64,000 bases of DNA from Pseudomonas sp. FP453. GTDB taxonomy: Bacteria > Pseudomonadota > Gammaproteobacteria > Pseudomonadales > Pseudomonadaceae. The translations under genes and the position numbers were made by a program. The notes beneath the pieces were generated by a model. That model had not been told where the DNA came from and did not search any database. It saw only the letters and a list, made by a program, of their open reading frames with translations. Of the stretch, positions 1 to 10,111 are shown in pieces (position 1 is the first letter of the stretch; the number at the start of each line of letters is the position of its first letter). Location: NCBI RefSeq assembly GCF_030687495.1, contig NZ_CP117435.1:4158501-4222500 (forward strand), in the 5' to 3' direction.

Positions 1-759
1 GGACAGCTTGCTCTTGTCCGGGTTACGCAGCAGCGGCATGTAGCACAGCTGCGGCTGTTCCCAGCCGAAGTATTCGTAGAGCAGGATCAGCTTCGGCGCC
101 GACGGCAGCCATTCTTCGCCGCGCAGCACGTGGGTGATGCCCATCAGGTGGTCATCGACCACGTTGGCCAGGAAGTACGTCGGCAGGCCGTCGGTCTTCA
201 TCAGCACTTGCATGTCCATGCGGTCCCACGGGATCTCGACGTCACCGCGCAGCATGTCCGGCACCACGCACACGCCTTCGCTCGGCACTTTCATGCGGAT
301 CACGTGGGGCTCGCCGGCCGCCAGGCGCTGCGCCACTTCTTCCTTGGACAGCAGCAGTGCGCGGCCATCGTAGCGCGGGGTTTCGCCGCGGGCCTGTTGC
401 TCGGCGCGCATCTGGTCGAGTTCTTCAGCGGTGCAGAAGCACGGGAACGCATGCCCCATGTCGACCAGTTGCTGGGTGTACTGCTTGTAGATGTCGCTGC
501 GCTCGCTCTGGCGATACGGGCCGTGGGGGCCGCCGACGTCCGGGCCTTCGGCCCAGGTAATGCCCAACCAGCGCAGGGCATCGAAAATCTGCTGCTCCGA
601 CTCACGGGTCGAGCGCACCTGGTCGGTGTCTTCGATCCGCAGGATGAATTCACCACCGTGCTGCTTGGCAAAGCAGTAGTTGAACAAGGCGATGTAGGCA
701 GTGCCGACGTGGGGATCCCCAGTAGGCGATGGCGCGATGCGCGTGCGGACGGTGGTCAT
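1..759 (-). CDS. gltX: Glutamyl-tRNA synthetase, N-terminal part (cut by window edge)
   Basis: Charges tRNA-Glu with glutamate in the cytoplasm (class I aminoacyl-tRNA synthetase). About 253 residues are visible, starting [14 protein letters not shown]. The class I HIGH-type signature is present as [11 protein letters not shown] near residues 10-20, followed by the RIEDTD segment near residue 42 that is typical of GltX. The visible part ends at NPDKSKLS, the start of the KMSKS-type ATP loop, so about half of the usual ~490-residue protein lies left of the window. The ATG at 757-759 is the first that keeps the conserved [13 protein letters not shown] start. The next gene is divergent. Nothing suggests damage. 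Confidence 0.96.
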   Translation of the reverse strand, partial: MTTVRTRIAPSPTGDPHVGTAYIALFNYCFAKQHGGEFILRIEDTDQVRSTRESEQQIFDALRWLGITWAEGPDVGGPHGPYRQSERSDIYKQYTQQLVDMGHAFPCFCTAEELDQMRAEQQARGETPRYDGRALLLSKEEVAQRLAAGEPHVIRMKVPSEGVCVVPDMLRGDVEIPWDRMDMQVLMKTDGLPTYFLANVVDDHLMGITHVLRGEEWLPSAPKLILLYEYFGWEQPQLCYMPLLRNPDKSKLS

Positions 760-898
760 GGCGGGTCTCGAATGGGCGATGAAACTGGAATTGAAACAAG
801 GGGCGAATGGTAACAGCCCTCGGCACTTGGGCTCCAGCACCCACCCTATCGAGCATGGCATTTAGGCCAAGCTTCGGTCTCAACGCCAGTCATGGCTA

Positions 899-925
899 TT
901 GGACAGATGCTTGGGTGGCTATATT
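899..925 (+). promoter_or_regulatory. Possible sigma-70 promoter before the efflux operon
   Basis: TTGGAC at 899-904 and TATATT at 920-925 resemble -35 and -10 boxes, but the spacing of 15 bases is short. If real, the transcript would begin about 20 bases before the ATG at 956, which favours that ATG over the TTG at 899 as the translation start. Confidence 0.3.
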
Positions 926-955
926 CCATTACCTCTTGTTACAGACACTGCCCCC

Positions 956-2002
956 ATGCCAGCCCCATTGAAGCGCCGCCTGTTTATCTTCGTGTTTATC
1001 GTGATCCTGATCGGCCTGGGCTTCTTCGCCCACTGGTTCTTCAAGGGCCGCTTCTATGAAAGCACCGACAACGCCTACGTGCAGGGCGAAATCACCCGCG
1101 TCTCCAGCCAGCTCGGCGCGCGCATCGTCGAGGTCAAGGTGGGTGACAACGAACACGTGCAAAAAGGCCAGCTCCTGGTGCAACTCGAAGGCGACGACTT
1201 CCACCTCGCCGTCGACCGCGCCAACGCCGCCCTGGCCATGCGCGAGGCCGAACGCACCCAGGCCCAGAGCAAGCTCACCCAACAAGCCAGCCTGATCGCC
1301 GCCGGCGCAGCCAGGGTTGCGTCAAGCCAGGCCAGCCTGGGCCGTTCGCAGATCGACTTGTCCCGCGCCGAAACCCTGCGCAAACCCGGCTATGTCTCGG
1401 AAGAACGCGTGACTACCCTGTCCGCCGACAACCACATCGCCCGCTCCCAGGTGACCATGGCCGAGGCCGATTTGCAGGGCCAGCGTCAGCAGGTCAACGC
1501 CCTCAACGCCGAAATCAAGCGCCTCGACGCGCTGATCGCCAACGCCAGGACCGACCTGGCCCAGGCCGAACTCAACCTCACCCGCAGCGAGATCCATGCG
1601 CCCATCAGCGGCCTCGTCGGCCAGCGCGCCGCGCGCAACGGCCAGTACGTGCAGGCCGGCGCCTACCTGCTGTCCATCGTTCCCGACCAGGACATCTGGA
1701 TCCAGGCCAACTTCAAGGAGACCCAGATCGGCCACATGCAACCCGGGCAAAAGGCCCAACTGACCTTCGACGCCTATGCCGACACACCCATCGACGCCCG
1801 AGTGGACAGCCTGTTCGCCGCCTCCGGCGCGCAGTTCAGCCTGCTGCCACCGGACAACGCCACGGGCAACTTCACCAAAGTCGTACAACGGATTCCGGTA
1901 AAACTCACGTTCGCCGCGGATAACCCGCTGCACGGCAAGATCCGTCCCGGCATGTCCGTGACCGTCAAAGTGAACATCCAAGACCAGCCCGATGGCCGGT
2001 GA
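956..2002 (+). CDS. HlyD/EmrA-type membrane fusion protein of a drug efflux pump
   Basis: Periplasmic adaptor that links an inner-membrane MFS exporter to an outer-membrane channel. The 348-residue product starts MPAPLKRRLFIFVF, with one hydrophobic anchor near residues 9-30, then the lipoyl-like half motif STDNAYVQGE near residue 40, a long alpha-hairpin rich in Ala/Gln (about 80-205), the second lipoyl half (SEIHAPISGLVGQ, about 215) and beta-barrel sequence to the end. This is the usual order and length for EmrA. A TTG at 899 would add 19 residues that do not look conserved. The stop overlaps the start of the MFS gene by 11 bases, so the two are translationally coupled. Confidence 0.9.
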   Translation: MPAPLKRRLFIFVFIVILIGLGFFAHWFFKGRFYESTDNAYVQGEITRVSSQLGARIVEVKVGDNEHVQKGQLLVQLEGDDFHLAVDRANAALAMREAERTQAQSKLTQQASLIAAGAARVASSQASLGRSQIDLSRAETLRKPGYVSEERVTTLSADNHIARSQVTMAEADLQGQRQQVNALNAEIKRLDALIANARTDLAQAELNLTRSEIHAPISGLVGQRAARNGQYVQAGAYLLSIVPDQDIWIQANFKETQIGHMQPGQKAQLTFDAYADTPIDARVDSLFAASGAQFSLLPPDNATGNFTKVVQRIPVKLTFAADNPLHGKIRPGMSVTVKVNIQDQPDGR

Positions 2003-3542
2003 TCAACTGCTGCGCCCGGTCGGCGAACCGACCCGGCGCGACTGGATCGCGGTGATGAGCGTGATGCTCGGCGCGTTCATGGCGGTGCTCGACATCCAGA
2101 TCACCAACTCGTCGCTCAAGGACATCCAGGGCGCGCTGTCAGCCACCCTGGAAGAAGGCTCGTGGATTTCCACCTCCTACCTTGTCGCCGAAATCATCAT
2201 GATCCCCCTCACCGCCTGGCTGGTGCAGCTGCTCTCGGCGCGGCGGCTGGCGGTGTGGGTGTCGGTGGGGTTCCTGATCGCCTCGCTGATGTGCTCCATG
2301 GCCTGGAGCCTGGAAAGCATGATCGTGTTCCGCGCCCTGCAAGGCTTCACCGGCGGCGCGCTGATCCCGCTGGCGTTCACCCTCACCCTGATCAAGCTGC
2401 CCGAACACCACCGCGCCAAAGGCATGGCGATGTTCGCCATGACGGCCACCTTCGCCCCCTCCATCGGCCCGACCATCGGCGGCTGGCTCACCGAGAACTG
2501 GGGCTGGGAGTACATCTTCTACATCAACGTGCCGCCGGGCCTGCTGATGATCGCCGGGCTGCTCTACGGCCTGGAGAAAAAGGCGTCGAACTGGGACCTG
2601 CTGAAAAGCACCGACTACCTGGGCATCGTCACCCTCGCGGTGGGCCTTGGCTGCTTGCAGGTGTTCCTCGAAGAAGGCCACCGCAAGGACTGGCTCGAAT
2701 CCAGCCTGATCGTCAGCCTCGGCAGCATCGCCCTGCTCAGCCTGATCACCTTTGTCATCGTGCAGCTCTCCAAGCCCAACCCGCTGATCAACCTGGGCAT
2801 CCTCGCCAACCGCAATTTCGGCCTGTCGAGCATCGCCAGCCTGGGCATGGGCGTGGGCCTGTACGGCTCGATCTACCTGTTGCCGCTGTACCTGGCGCAG
2901 ATCCAGAACTACAACGCGCTGCAGATCGGCGAAGTGATCATGTGGATGGGCGTGCCCCAGCTGTTTCTGATCCCGCTGGTGCCCAAGCTGATGAAATACG
3001 TGTCGCCGAAATGGCTATGCACCGTGGGATTCGGCCTGTTCGGCCTGGCGAGTTTTTCCTCGGGGGTGCTCAACCCCGACTTCGCCGGCAGCCAGTTCAA
3101 CCAGATCCAGATCATCCGCGCCCTTGGGCAGCCGCTGATCATGGTCACCATCTCGTTGATCGCCACCGCCTACATCCTGCCCCAGGACGCGGGTTCGGCG
3201 TCGAGCCTGTTCAATATCCTGCGTAACCTTGGCGGCGCCATCGGCATTGCGCTGCTGGCGACCTTGCTGGATGCGCGGACCAAGACCTACTTCGATTATT
3301 TACGCGAGGCACTGGTGCCGACCAACCCGCAGGTGGCGGAGCGCTTGGCGACGTTGGCGCAGACGTTCGGCAGCGACACGGCGGCGCTGGGCAAGCTCAG
3401 TGAGATAGCGCACCAGCAGGCGCAGATCATGGCCTACAACGATGCGTTTCACTTTGTCGGGTTGGCGTTGGGGATCAGCATGGTTGCGGTGTTGTTGACC
3501 AAGGCGTTGCCGGCGGGGTTGAAGGCTGGGGAGAGTCATTGA
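1992..3542 (+). CDS. MFS drug:H+ antiporter, DHA2 family (EmrB-like)
   Basis: Inner-membrane 14-helix exporter that works with the preceding EmrA-like adaptor. The 516-residue product has the DHA2 opening MLGAFMAVLDIQITNSSLKDI (residues ~24-44, motif D1), motif A-like and motif C-like sequence with conserved glycines and proline (FAPSIGPTIGG, ~155), and alternating hydrophobic helices throughout. EmrB proteins are about 510 residues, so it is full length. The substrate cannot be read from sequence; members export hydrophobic drugs or uncouplers. No TetR or MarR regulator is adjacent. Confidence 0.9.
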   Translation: MAGDQLLRPVGEPTRRDWIAVMSVMLGAFMAVLDIQITNSSLKDIQGALSATLEEGSWISTSYLVAEIIMIPLTAWLVQLLSARRLAVWVSVGFLIASLMCSMAWSLESMIVFRALQGFTGGALIPLAFTLTLIKLPEHHRAKGMAMFAMTATFAPSIGPTIGGWLTENWGWEYIFYINVPPGLLMIAGLLYGLEKKASNWDLLKSTDYLGIVTLAVGLGCLQVFLEEGHRKDWLESSLIVSLGSIALLSLITFVIVQLSKPNPLINLGILANRNFGLSSIASLGMGVGLYGSIYLLPLYLAQIQNYNALQIGEVIMWMGVPQLFLIPLVPKLMKYVSPKWLCTVGFGLFGLASFSSGVLNPDFAGSQFNQIQIIRALGQPLIMVTISLIATAYILPQDAGSASSLFNILRNLGGAIGIALLATLLDARTKTYFDYLREALVPTNPQVAERLATLAQTFGSDTAALGKLSEIAHQQAQIMAYNDAFHFVGLALGISMVAVLLTKALPAGLKAGESH

Positions 3543-3555
3543 GACCGAGTTGCCT

Positions 3556-3641
3556 CCATCGCAGGCAAGCCAGCTCCCACATTTGACTGCATTTCAAAGT
3601 TAGAACACGGTCAACTGTGGGAGCGGGCTTGCCCGCGATGA
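3556..3641. repeat. REPIN: inverted pair of REP sequences
   Basis: Two REP units in inverted orientation, CATCGCAGGCAAGCCAGCTC at about 3557 and TGTGGGAGCGGGCTTGCCCG from 3616, lie between the convergent stops of the MFS gene and uvrB. The second half is a variant (GAGCGGGCTTGCCCGCGATG). Such pairs are common extragenic elements of P. fluorescens and can fold into long hairpins that act at mRNA 3' ends. Confidence 0.85.
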
Positions 3642-3662
3642 GGCCAGCCCAGTCACTACAAA

Positions 3663-5678
3663 TCAAACAGCCAGCAGCCGCTCCCGCAACTTGCCAATCT
3701 CATCCCGCGTCTGCGCCGCCGCCTCAAACTCCAGATCCCGCGCCAACTGGTACATCTTCTCTTCCAACTGGCGAATGCGCTTGGTGATCTCACTCGGCGA
3801 GCGCAGTTCGCTTTCGTACTTGGCGCTTTCCTCGGCGGCCTTGGCCATGCCCTTGCGCTTCTTGCTACGCGAGCCCGGCACGACGGCGCCTTCCATGATG
3901 TCGGCGACATCCTTGAACACGCCCTTGGGCGTAATGCCGTTGGCCAGGTTAAAGGCAATCTGCTTGTCGCGACGGCGCTCGGTCTCGCCAATCGCGCGCT
4001 CCATGGAGCCGGTGATGCGGTCGGCGTAGAGAATCGCCCGGCCATTGAGGTTACGCGCCGCGCGGCCGATGGTCTGGATCAGCGAGCGCTCGGAGCGCAA
4101 GAAACCTTCCTTGTCGGCATCGAGGATCGCCACCAGCGACACTTCCGGCATATCCAAACCTTCCCGCAGCAGGTTGATCCCCACCAGCACATCAAAGGTG
4201 CCCAGGCGCAGGTCGCGGATGATTTCCACGCGCTCCACGGTGTCGATGTCCGAGTGCAGGTAGCGCACGCGCACGCCGTGATCGGCCAGGTAGTCGGTCA
4301 AGTCTTCGGACATGCGCTTGGTCAGCGTGGTGACCAGCACCCGCTCCTCCAGGGCCACGCGCTTGTTGATTTCGGAGAGCAGATCGTCGACCTGGGTCAG
4401 CGCCGGACGGATTTCGATCTGCGGGTCCACCAGGCCGGTCGGGCGCACCAACTGCTCGATCACCCGGCCGGCATGCTCGGCCTCGTAGTTGCCCGGCGTG
4501 GCGGAGACAAAGATGGTCTGCGGGCTGATGCTTTCCCATTCGTCGAAACGCATCGGCCGGTTGTCCAGCGCCGACGGCAGGCGGAAGCCATATTCCACCA
4601 GCGTCTCTTTACGCGAGCGGTCGCCCTTATACATCGCGCCGACCTGCGGCACGCTGACGTGGGATTCGTCGATCACCAACAATGCGTCGGCCGGCAGGTA
4701 GTCATACAAAGTCGGCGGCGGCGCACCCGATTCGCGGCCCGAGAGGTAGCGCGAGTAGTTTTCGATGCCGTTGCAGTAACCCAGCTCCAGGATCATCTCC
4801 AGGTCGAAACGGGTGCGCTGCTCCAGGCGCTGGGCTTCCACCAGCTTGTTGTTGGAACGCAGGTATTCCAGGCGCTCGGCCAGTTCCACCTTGATGTGCT
4901 CGACGGCGTCCATCAAGGTTTCGCGCGGGGTGACGTAGTGGCTTTTCGGATAGAAGGTGAAGCGCGGCAGCTTGCGGATCACCTCGCCGGTCAACGGGTC
5001 GAAGGCCGACAGGCTCTCGACTTCATCGTCAAACAGCTCGATGCGAATCGCTTCCAGATCGGATTCGGCCGGGTACACGTCGATCACATCGCCGCGCACG
5101 CGGAAGGTGGCGCGGGCAAAGTCCATGTCATTGCGGGTGTATTGCAAATCCGCCAGGCGGCGCAGCACTTCGCGCTGGTCGAGTTTGTCGCCGCGATCCA
5201 CGTGCAGCACCATCTTCAGATAGCTTTCCGGGCTGCCCAGGCCGTAGATGCACGACACCGTGGTGACGATGATCGCGTCCTTGCGCTCCAGCAGCGCCTT
5301 GGTCGCCGACAGCCGCATCTGCTCGATGTGGTCGTTGATCGACGCATCCTTCTCGATAAAGGTATCGGAGGACGGCACATAGGCTTCGGGCTGGTAGTAG
5401 TCGTAGTAGGAAACGAAGTACTCGACGGCGTTGTTCGGGAAGAACGACTTGAACTCGCCATACAACTGCGCAGCCAGGGTCTTGTTCGGCGCCAGCACCA
5501 AGGTGGGCCGGTTAACCTGGGCGATCACGTTGGCAATGCTGAAGGTCTTGCCCGAACCGGTCACCCCGAGCAGCGTCTGGTGGGCCAGGCCGGCCTCGAT
5601 GCCCTCGACCATCAGGCGAATCGCCTCGGGTTGGTCGCCGGCGGGTTCAAAGCGGGTGACGAGTTGGAAATCCGACAT
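3663..5678 (-). CDS. uvrB: UvrABC excinuclease subunit B
   Basis: Damage-recognition helicase of nucleotide excision repair. UvrA loads it on DNA and UvrC then incises. The 671-residue product has the Walker A motif GVTGSGKT at residues 38-45, the beta-hairpin region with [12 protein letters not shown] (~90-102), the helicase motifs ([27 protein letters not shown]), and the C-terminal UVR domain ([20 protein letters not shown]) that contacts UvrC. Length matches the family. The aromatic aminotransferase gene is divergent, an arrangement usual in Pseudomonas. I saw no convincing LexA box upstream. Confidence 0.98.
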   Translation of the reverse strand: MSDFQLVTRFEPAGDQPEAIRLMVEGIEAGLAHQTLLGVTGSGKTFSIANVIAQVNRPTLVLAPNKTLAAQLYGEFKSFFPNNAVEYFVSYYDYYQPEAYVPSSDTFIEKDASINDHIEQMRLSATKALLERKDAIIVTTVSCIYGLGSPESYLKMVLHVDRGDKLDQREVLRRLADLQYTRNDMDFARATFRVRGDVIDVYPAESDLEAIRIELFDDEVESLSAFDPLTGEVIRKLPRFTFYPKSHYVTPRETLMDAVEHIKVELAERLEYLRSNNKLVEAQRLEQRTRFDLEMILELGYCNGIENYSRYLSGRESGAPPPTLYDYLPADALLVIDESHVSVPQVGAMYKGDRSRKETLVEYGFRLPSALDNRPMRFDEWESISPQTIFVSATPGNYEAEHAGRVIEQLVRPTGLVDPQIEIRPALTQVDDLLSEINKRVALEERVLVTTLTKRMSEDLTDYLADHGVRVRYLHSDIDTVERVEIIRDLRLGTFDVLVGINLLREGLDMPEVSLVAILDADKEGFLRSERSLIQTIGRAARNLNGRAILYADRITGSMERAIGETERRRDKQIAFNLANGITPKGVFKDVADIMEGAVVPGSRSKKRKGMAKAAEESAKYESELRSPSEITKRIRQLEEKMYQLARDLEFEAAAQTRDEIGKLRERLLAV

Positions 5679-5907
5679 AACGTACCTCTTGAAATCACCC
5701 CAGACTGTAAACCCGTCGGGAACGAAAAAGACCGCTCCCCGCGAAGATTCAGAGCGGGCAGCAGGAAAAAACCATGATAGCCGTAGAAGTGGTGGCGAAT
5801 GTGACGGGTTTCAAGGCAATCGTCCTACACGCCCTGAACGGTCAATGTTGCAATAAGACTAACGGTCAGCAAATAAACCGAAAAACTTGGCCGAAAAGCC
5901 GTTTCGG

Positions 5908-5939
5908 TTGTCGCCTCAGGCGGTGATGGCCTCTATACT
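5908..5939 (+). promoter_or_regulatory. Candidate promoter of the aromatic aminotransferase gene
   Basis: The 343-base gap between uvrB and the aminotransferase start holds no gene. A good -10 box, TATACT at 5934-5939, lies 82 bases before the start codon. TTGTCG at 5908-5913 could be a -35 box but the 20-base spacing is long. The rest of the gap shows no other clear site. Confidence 0.35.
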
Positions 5940-6021
5940 AGCTCCCCGTTTGTGCACCGCTCTAGTGCATTCGGCTGGAGCGCGACACGTCCCTCCTTTC
6001 CCCCATAGAGCTGCCGCAAAA

Positions 6022-7218
6022 ATGAGCCTGTTCTCCGCTGTCGAAATGGCACCACGCGATCCTATCCTGGGCCTCAACGAAGCATTCAACGCCGATACAC
6101 GAACCACCAAGGTCAACCTTGGCGTAGGCGTTTACTGCAACGAGGAGGGGAAGATTCCACTCTTGCGTGCCGTTGCCGAAGCGGAAGCCATTCGCGTGGC
6201 GCAACACGCCGCCCGTGGCTACTTGCCAATCGACGGCATCGCGGCCTACGACAAGGCCGTGCAAACCCTGCTGTTTGGCGCTGAATCGCCGCTGCTGACC
6301 GCTGGCCGCGTCACCACCGTGCAAGCGGTTGGCGGCACCGGCGCACTGAAAATCGGCGCTGACTTCCTCAAGCAACTGCTGCCAGACGCCGTCGTAGCGA
6401 TCAGCGACCCAAGCTGGGAAAACCACCGCGCGCTGTTCGAAACCGCCGGCTTCCCGGTGCAGAACTACCGCTACTACGACGCCGCCACCCACGACGTCAA
6501 CCGTGCCGGCCTGCTCGAAGACCTCAACGCCCTGCCGCCACAATCCATCGTGGTGCTGCACGCCTGCTGCCACAACCCGACCGGCGTCGACCTGAGCCCG
6601 GCCGACTGGCAGAACGTGCTGGACGTGGTCAAGGCCAAGAACCTCGTGCCGTTCCTCGACATGGCCTACCAGGGCTTTGGCGACGGCATCCACGAAGACG
6701 CCGCCGCGGTGCGCCTGTTTGCTGAATCGGGCCTGACCTTCTTTGTGTCCAGCTCGTTCTCCAAGTCGTTCTCGCTGTACGGCGAACGCGTCGGCGCGCT
6801 GTCCATCGTCGGCGAGTCCAAGGAAGAAAGCGCGCGCATCCTGTCCCAGGTCAAACGCGTGATCCGCACCAACTACTCCAACCCGCCGACCCACGGCGCG
6901 GCGATTGTCGCTGCGGTGCTGAACAGCCCTGAGCTGCGCGCGCAGTGGGAAGCCGAACTGGCCGAAATGCGCCTGCGCATCCGTGGCATGCGTGAGCAAA
7001 TGGTGTCGGAATTGGCCAAGGCTGCTCCGGGCCATGACTTCAGCTTTGTCGGTCGCCAGCGTGGGATGTTTTCCTACTCCGGCCTGAGCGTTGAGCAGGT
7101 CACCCGCCTGCGCAACGAGTTCGGCATCTACGCCCTCGACACGGGCCGTATCTGTGTCGCGGCGTTGAACCAGTCGAACATCGACGCGGTCACAAAGGCA
7201 ATCGTTCAGGTGCTGTAA
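6022..7218 (+). CDS. tyrB: Aromatic/aspartate amino acid aminotransferase (class I, PLP)
   Basis: Transfers amino groups between aromatic amino acids or aspartate and 2-oxoglutarate. The 398-residue product (MSLFSAVEMAPRDPILGLNE) has the family start VNLGVGVY (31-38), the HNPTGVDL motif (~184) and the PLP lysine K248 in SSSFSKS. Length equals AspC/TyrB (397-398). An in-frame TTG at 5887 would add 45 residues unlike the family, and a -10 box lies between the two, so the ATG at 6022 is preferred. In some pseudomonads the equivalent gene is called phhC or simply an amino acid aminotransferase; the exact substrate preference is inferred. Confidence 0.92.
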   Translation: MSLFSAVEMAPRDPILGLNEAFNADTRTTKVNLGVGVYCNEEGKIPLLRAVAEAEAIRVAQHAARGYLPIDGIAAYDKAVQTLLFGAESPLLTAGRVTTVQAVGGTGALKIGADFLKQLLPDAVVAISDPSWENHRALFETAGFPVQNYRYYDAATHDVNRAGLLEDLNALPPQSIVVLHACCHNPTGVDLSPADWQNVLDVVKAKNLVPFLDMAYQGFGDGIHEDAAAVRLFAESGLTFFVSSSFSKSFSLYGERVGALSIVGESKEESARILSQVKRVIRTNYSNPPTHGAAIVAAVLNSPELRAQWEAELAEMRLRIRGMREQMVSELAKAAPGHDFSFVGRQRGMFSYSGLSVEQVTRLRNEFGIYALDTGRICVAALNQSNIDAVTKAIVQVL

Positions 7219-7239
7219 GCCGGTAACCGTTGCACAGAA

Positions 7240-7267
7240 GGGGAAGCCAATGGCTTCCCCTTTTTTG
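7240..7267 (+). terminator. Rho-independent terminator after the aminotransferase gene
   Basis: GGGGAAGCCA and TGGCTTCCCC form a perfect stem almost without spacer, so a few inner pairs must open to make the loop. A run of T follows. It starts 22 bases after the stop codon. Confidence 0.9.
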
Positions 7268-7317
7268 TCGCCAGCCCCTAGACTGAACCTTGCCCGCCCC
7301 TTTGCTGTGAGAGCCTT

Positions 7318-7527
7318 ATGAGAAACGACGACCTGGACCTGCGTGCCGACCGCGATGAGCTGGATGACTACACGCCGCGCGCGCCGCAGGTTAAGCGGCA
7401 GAAAAGCCTAGTGTTGCAGGTGGCCCTGGGTGTGTTCCTTGGTGGCCTGGCTCTATGGCTGGTGCAACTGGGTGCGACAGCACTGATGACCAAGCTCGCC
7501 ATGGGCACCCTGCAATTCGGCGGCTAG
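7318..7527 (+). CDS. Small single-span membrane protein of unknown function
   Basis: A 69-residue protein with a charged cytoplasmic N-terminus (RNDDLDLRADRDELDDY) and one strongly hydrophobic helix at about residues 31-58 (VLQVALGVFLGGLALWLVQL). Start ATG follows the aminotransferase terminator by about 50 bases. I do not recognise a named family. It resembles small membrane proteins often annotated as hypothetical in Pseudomonas. Its own promoter is likely, given the terminator upstream. Confidence 0.7.
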   Translation: MRNDDLDLRADRDELDDYTPRAPQVKRQKSLVLQVALGVFLGGLALWLVQLGATALMTKLAMGTLQFGG

Positions 7528-7539
7528 CACCGATCAAAC

Positions 7540-7626
7540 TGTGGGAGCTGGCTTGCCTGCGATGCAGGCGACTCGGTACATCAGGTCCACCCAGTTGATG
7601 CCATCGCAGGCAAGCCAGCTCCCACA
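7540..7626. repeat. REPIN: inverted REP pair
   Basis: TGTGGGAGCTGGCTTGCCTG at 7540 and its inverted partner CATCGCAGGCAAGCCAGCTC, ending at 7626, sit between the convergent small membrane protein and LysR genes. The inner spacer is unlike that of the other copies in the window. Confidence 0.88.
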
Positions 7627-7632
7627 CTTGAT

Positions 7633-8517
7633 CTATGTTGGCTCTAGAACGCGTTCTTCCAGCAGCTTCACAAAGCTGTTCAGGCTCTGCGACACCGTCC
7701 CCCGCCGCCAGATCAGCCAGGTGTGCAACACCCGAAAGCTGTCCATCAACGGCCACACGCTCACCGCCGCAAACCCCGGCATGCTTTCCAGCATGCTGCG
7801 CGGCATCAGGGCCAAGCCCGCGCCGGCGCTGACGCAGGCGAGCATGCCGTGGTACGACTCGATCTCGAAGATCTTGCCCGGCACTGCGCCATCCTGGGAG
7901 AACCAGCGCTCAAAGTGGTGCCGGTACGAGCAGTTCGAGCGAAAGGTGTAGATGTTCTCGCCATTCACATCCTGGCCCCGGGTGATGGGCGCGTGATGCA
8001 GCGGCGCGATCACCACCATCTCTTCCTCAAACACCGCCACGCCTTCCAGCGTTGCATGCAACACCGGCCCATCGACAAACGCCGCCGCCAGGCGCCCCGA
8101 CAGCACGCCTTCGATCATGGTGCCCGACGGCCCGGTGCTCAGGTCCAGTTCGACTTTGGTGTGTTTCTGGTTGTAGGCCGCGAGCAAGGCCGGGATACGC
8201 ACCGCCGCGGTGCTTTCCAGTGAGCCGAGGGCAAACGCGCCCTGGGGCTCCTCCCCCGCCACCGTCGCGCGGGCTTCCTGCACCAGGTCGAGGATGCGCC
8301 GCGCATAGCCGAGGAAATTCCAGCCCGCTGGCGACAGACGCAGGCGGCTCTTCTCGCGGATAAACAACTCCACGCCCAGGTCCTGCTCCAGTTGCTTGAT
8401 ACGGGTGGTCAGGTTCGACGGCACCCGATGAATCAACTGCGCGGCGGCGCTGATGCTGCCTTGCTCGGCAACGGCCTTGAAGATTTCCAGCTGCACCAGG
8501 TCCAAGTCATTCTCCAA
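7633..8517 (-). CDS. LysR-family regulator, PtrR-like, divergent from succinate semialdehyde dehydrogenase
   Basis: A 294-residue LysR regulator with the N-terminal winged HTH ([21 protein letters not shown], residues ~8-28; [18 protein letters not shown], ~33-50) and the periplasmic-binding-like effector domain from about residue 90. It is divergent from a Sad-like dehydrogenase, 91 bases apart. This matches the E. coli yneJ (ptrR)/yneI (sad) pair in both proteins and layout, where PtrR controls putrescine/GABA use. The role here is inferred from that context. The shared gap should hold its operator. Confidence 0.85.
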   Translation of the reverse strand: MENDLDLVQLEIFKAVAEQGSISAAAQLIHRVPSNLTTRIKQLEQDLGVELFIREKSRLRLSPAGWNFLGYARRILDLVQEARATVAGEEPQGAFALGSLESTAAVRIPALLAAYNQKHTKVELDLSTGPSGTMIEGVLSGRLAAAFVDGPVLHATLEGVAVFEEEMVVIAPLHHAPITRGQDVNGENIYTFRSNCSYRHHFERWFSQDGAVPGKIFEIESYHGMLACVSAGAGLALMPRSMLESMPGFAAVSVWPLMDSFRVLHTWLIWRRGTVSQSLNSFVKLLEERVLEPT

Positions 8518-8608
8518 TCGTGAACGTATTGCTTAATATTATTCAGTTTCCAGAAAAGAGCCAGCCCCGTAGGCTGAACCCCACTTACTCATTCAGCAGG
8601 ACGGTGCC

Positions 8609-9991
8609 ATGAACGCGACCACCCACGCCCTCTCGATCAACCCGGCCAACGGCGAAACCGTCGGCAGCTACCCATACGAAAGCGAGTCGCAGCTGGACGC
8701 CGCCCTCGACCGTTCCACCACCGCCTTCCGCACCTGGCGCCGCCAGCCGGTCAGCCAGCGCGCCGAGCTGTTGCTGGCCCTGGCCGCCGCCCTGCGCGAG
8801 CAAGCCGAAGACATGGCGCAGATGATCACCCTGGAAATGGGCAAGCCCATCGCCCAGGCCCGTGCCGAAATCGAAAAATGCGCCCAGCTCAGCGAGTGGT
8901 ACGCCGCCCAAGGCCCGGCCATGCTCGCGCCGGAGCCGACCCTGGTGGACAACGGCAGCGCCCAGATCGAATACCGCCCGCTGGGCCCGATCCTCGCCGT
9001 GATGCCGTGGAACTTCCCGGTCTGGCAAGTGCTGCGCGGCGCCGTGCCGACCATGCTCGCCGGCAACACCTACGTGCTCAAGCACGCACCCAACGTGATG
9101 GGCAGCGCCTACCTGATCCTGCAAGCCTTCAAAAAGGCCGGCTTCGCTGACGGTTTGTTCGAAGTGCTCAACGTGACTCCGGACGGTGTGTCCAAAGCCA
9201 TCGCCGACCCACGCATCGCTGCCGTCACCCTCACCGGCAGCGTGCGCGCCGGTATCGCCATCGGCTCCCAGGCCGGTGCCGCGCTGAAAAAATGCGTGCT
9301 GGAACTGGGCGGCTCCGACCCGTTCATCGTGCTCAACGACGCCGACCTCGACGCCGCCGTACAAGCTGCGTTGATCGGCCGCTTCCAGAACAGCGGCCAA
9401 GTCTGCGCTGCCGCCAAGCGCCTGATCATCGAAGCCGGCGTGGCAGAAGCCTTCACCGCCAAGTTCCTCGAAGCCAGCCGCGCGCTGGTGATGGGCGACC
9501 CGACAGACGCCAGCACCTACATCGGCCCGATGGCCCGCTTCGACCTGCGCGACGAGCTGCACGGCCAGGTCCAGGCCACCCTGGAAGAAGGCGCGACCCT
9601 GCTGCTGGGCGGCCATAAGGTCCCAGGCGCAGGCAACTACTATGAGCCCACCGTACTGGCCAACGTCACCGACCAGATGACCTCGTTCAAACAGGAACTG
9701 TTCGGCCCCGTCGCCTCGATCATCACCGCCCGCGACGCTGACCACGCCGTTGCACTGGCGAATGACAGCGAGTTTGGCCTCACCGCGAGCATCTTCACCA
9801 CCGATGCGGCGAAAGCCCGCGATATCGCCAACCGCCTGGAAACCGGTGGGATCTTCGTCAACTCGTTCAGCATCTCTGACCCTCGGGTCGCGTTTGGCGG
9901 GATCAAGAAGAGTGGCTTTGGCCGGGAGCTGTCGCACTTCGGCGTGCGCGAGTTCTGCAATGCGCAGACTGTGTGGCTGGATCGTAAATAA
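8609..9991 (+). CDS. sad: Succinate semialdehyde dehydrogenase, Sad/YneI type
   Basis: Oxidises succinate semialdehyde to succinate with NAD(P)+, the last step of GABA and putrescine breakdown. The 460-residue aldehyde dehydrogenase has the cofactor segment MPWNFPVWQ (132-140), the catalytic glutamate E232 in LELGGSDPF, and the nucleophile C266 in NSGQVCAA. Length and the short N-terminus match E. coli Sad (462) rather than GabD (482). The divergent PtrR-like regulator supports this choice. Other semialdehydes could also be substrates. Confidence 0.88.
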   Translation: MNATTHALSINPANGETVGSYPYESESQLDAALDRSTTAFRTWRRQPVSQRAELLLALAAALREQAEDMAQMITLEMGKPIAQARAEIEKCAQLSEWYAAQGPAMLAPEPTLVDNGSAQIEYRPLGPILAVMPWNFPVWQVLRGAVPTMLAGNTYVLKHAPNVMGSAYLILQAFKKAGFADGLFEVLNVTPDGVSKAIADPRIAAVTLTGSVRAGIAIGSQAGAALKKCVLELGGSDPFIVLNDADLDAAVQAALIGRFQNSGQVCAAAKRLIIEAGVAEAFTAKFLEASRALVMGDPTDASTYIGPMARFDLRDELHGQVQATLEEGATLLLGGHKVPGAGNYYEPTVLANVTDQMTSFKQELFGPVASIITARDADHAVALANDSEFGLTASIFTTDAAKARDIANRLETGGIFVNSFSISDPRVAFGGIKKSGFGRELSHFGVREFCNAQTVWLDRK

Positions 9992-10014
9992 ACCAGGCAA
10001 CCAGTGCCGCCGCC

Positions 10015-10050
10015 TTCGCAGCCTCGCTGGCGCTCGACAGCTCCCACAGG
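10015..10050. repeat. Single REP of a second class
   Basis: The sequence TTCGCAGCCTCGCTGGCGCTC then GACAGCTCCCACA differs from the main REP type and recurs in inverted, diverged form at 15506-15538. It lies just after the sad stop codon. Confidence 0.65.
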
Positions 10051-10111
10051 GATTGGCTGTGTCCGTGAGACCTGGGTCCGAACACTGTCAGCCCTACCAA
10101 CACAGTCCAAC

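Noticed and set aside
4254..5777. 507-codon plus-strand frame opposite uvrB.
   Set aside because: Antisense shadow in a GC-rich gene; composition is His/Gln/Arg-rich and uvrB is certain on the other strand.
5679..6021. LexA box in front of uvrB.
   Set aside because: I found no CTG-N10-CAG site with the expected inner bases in the gap.
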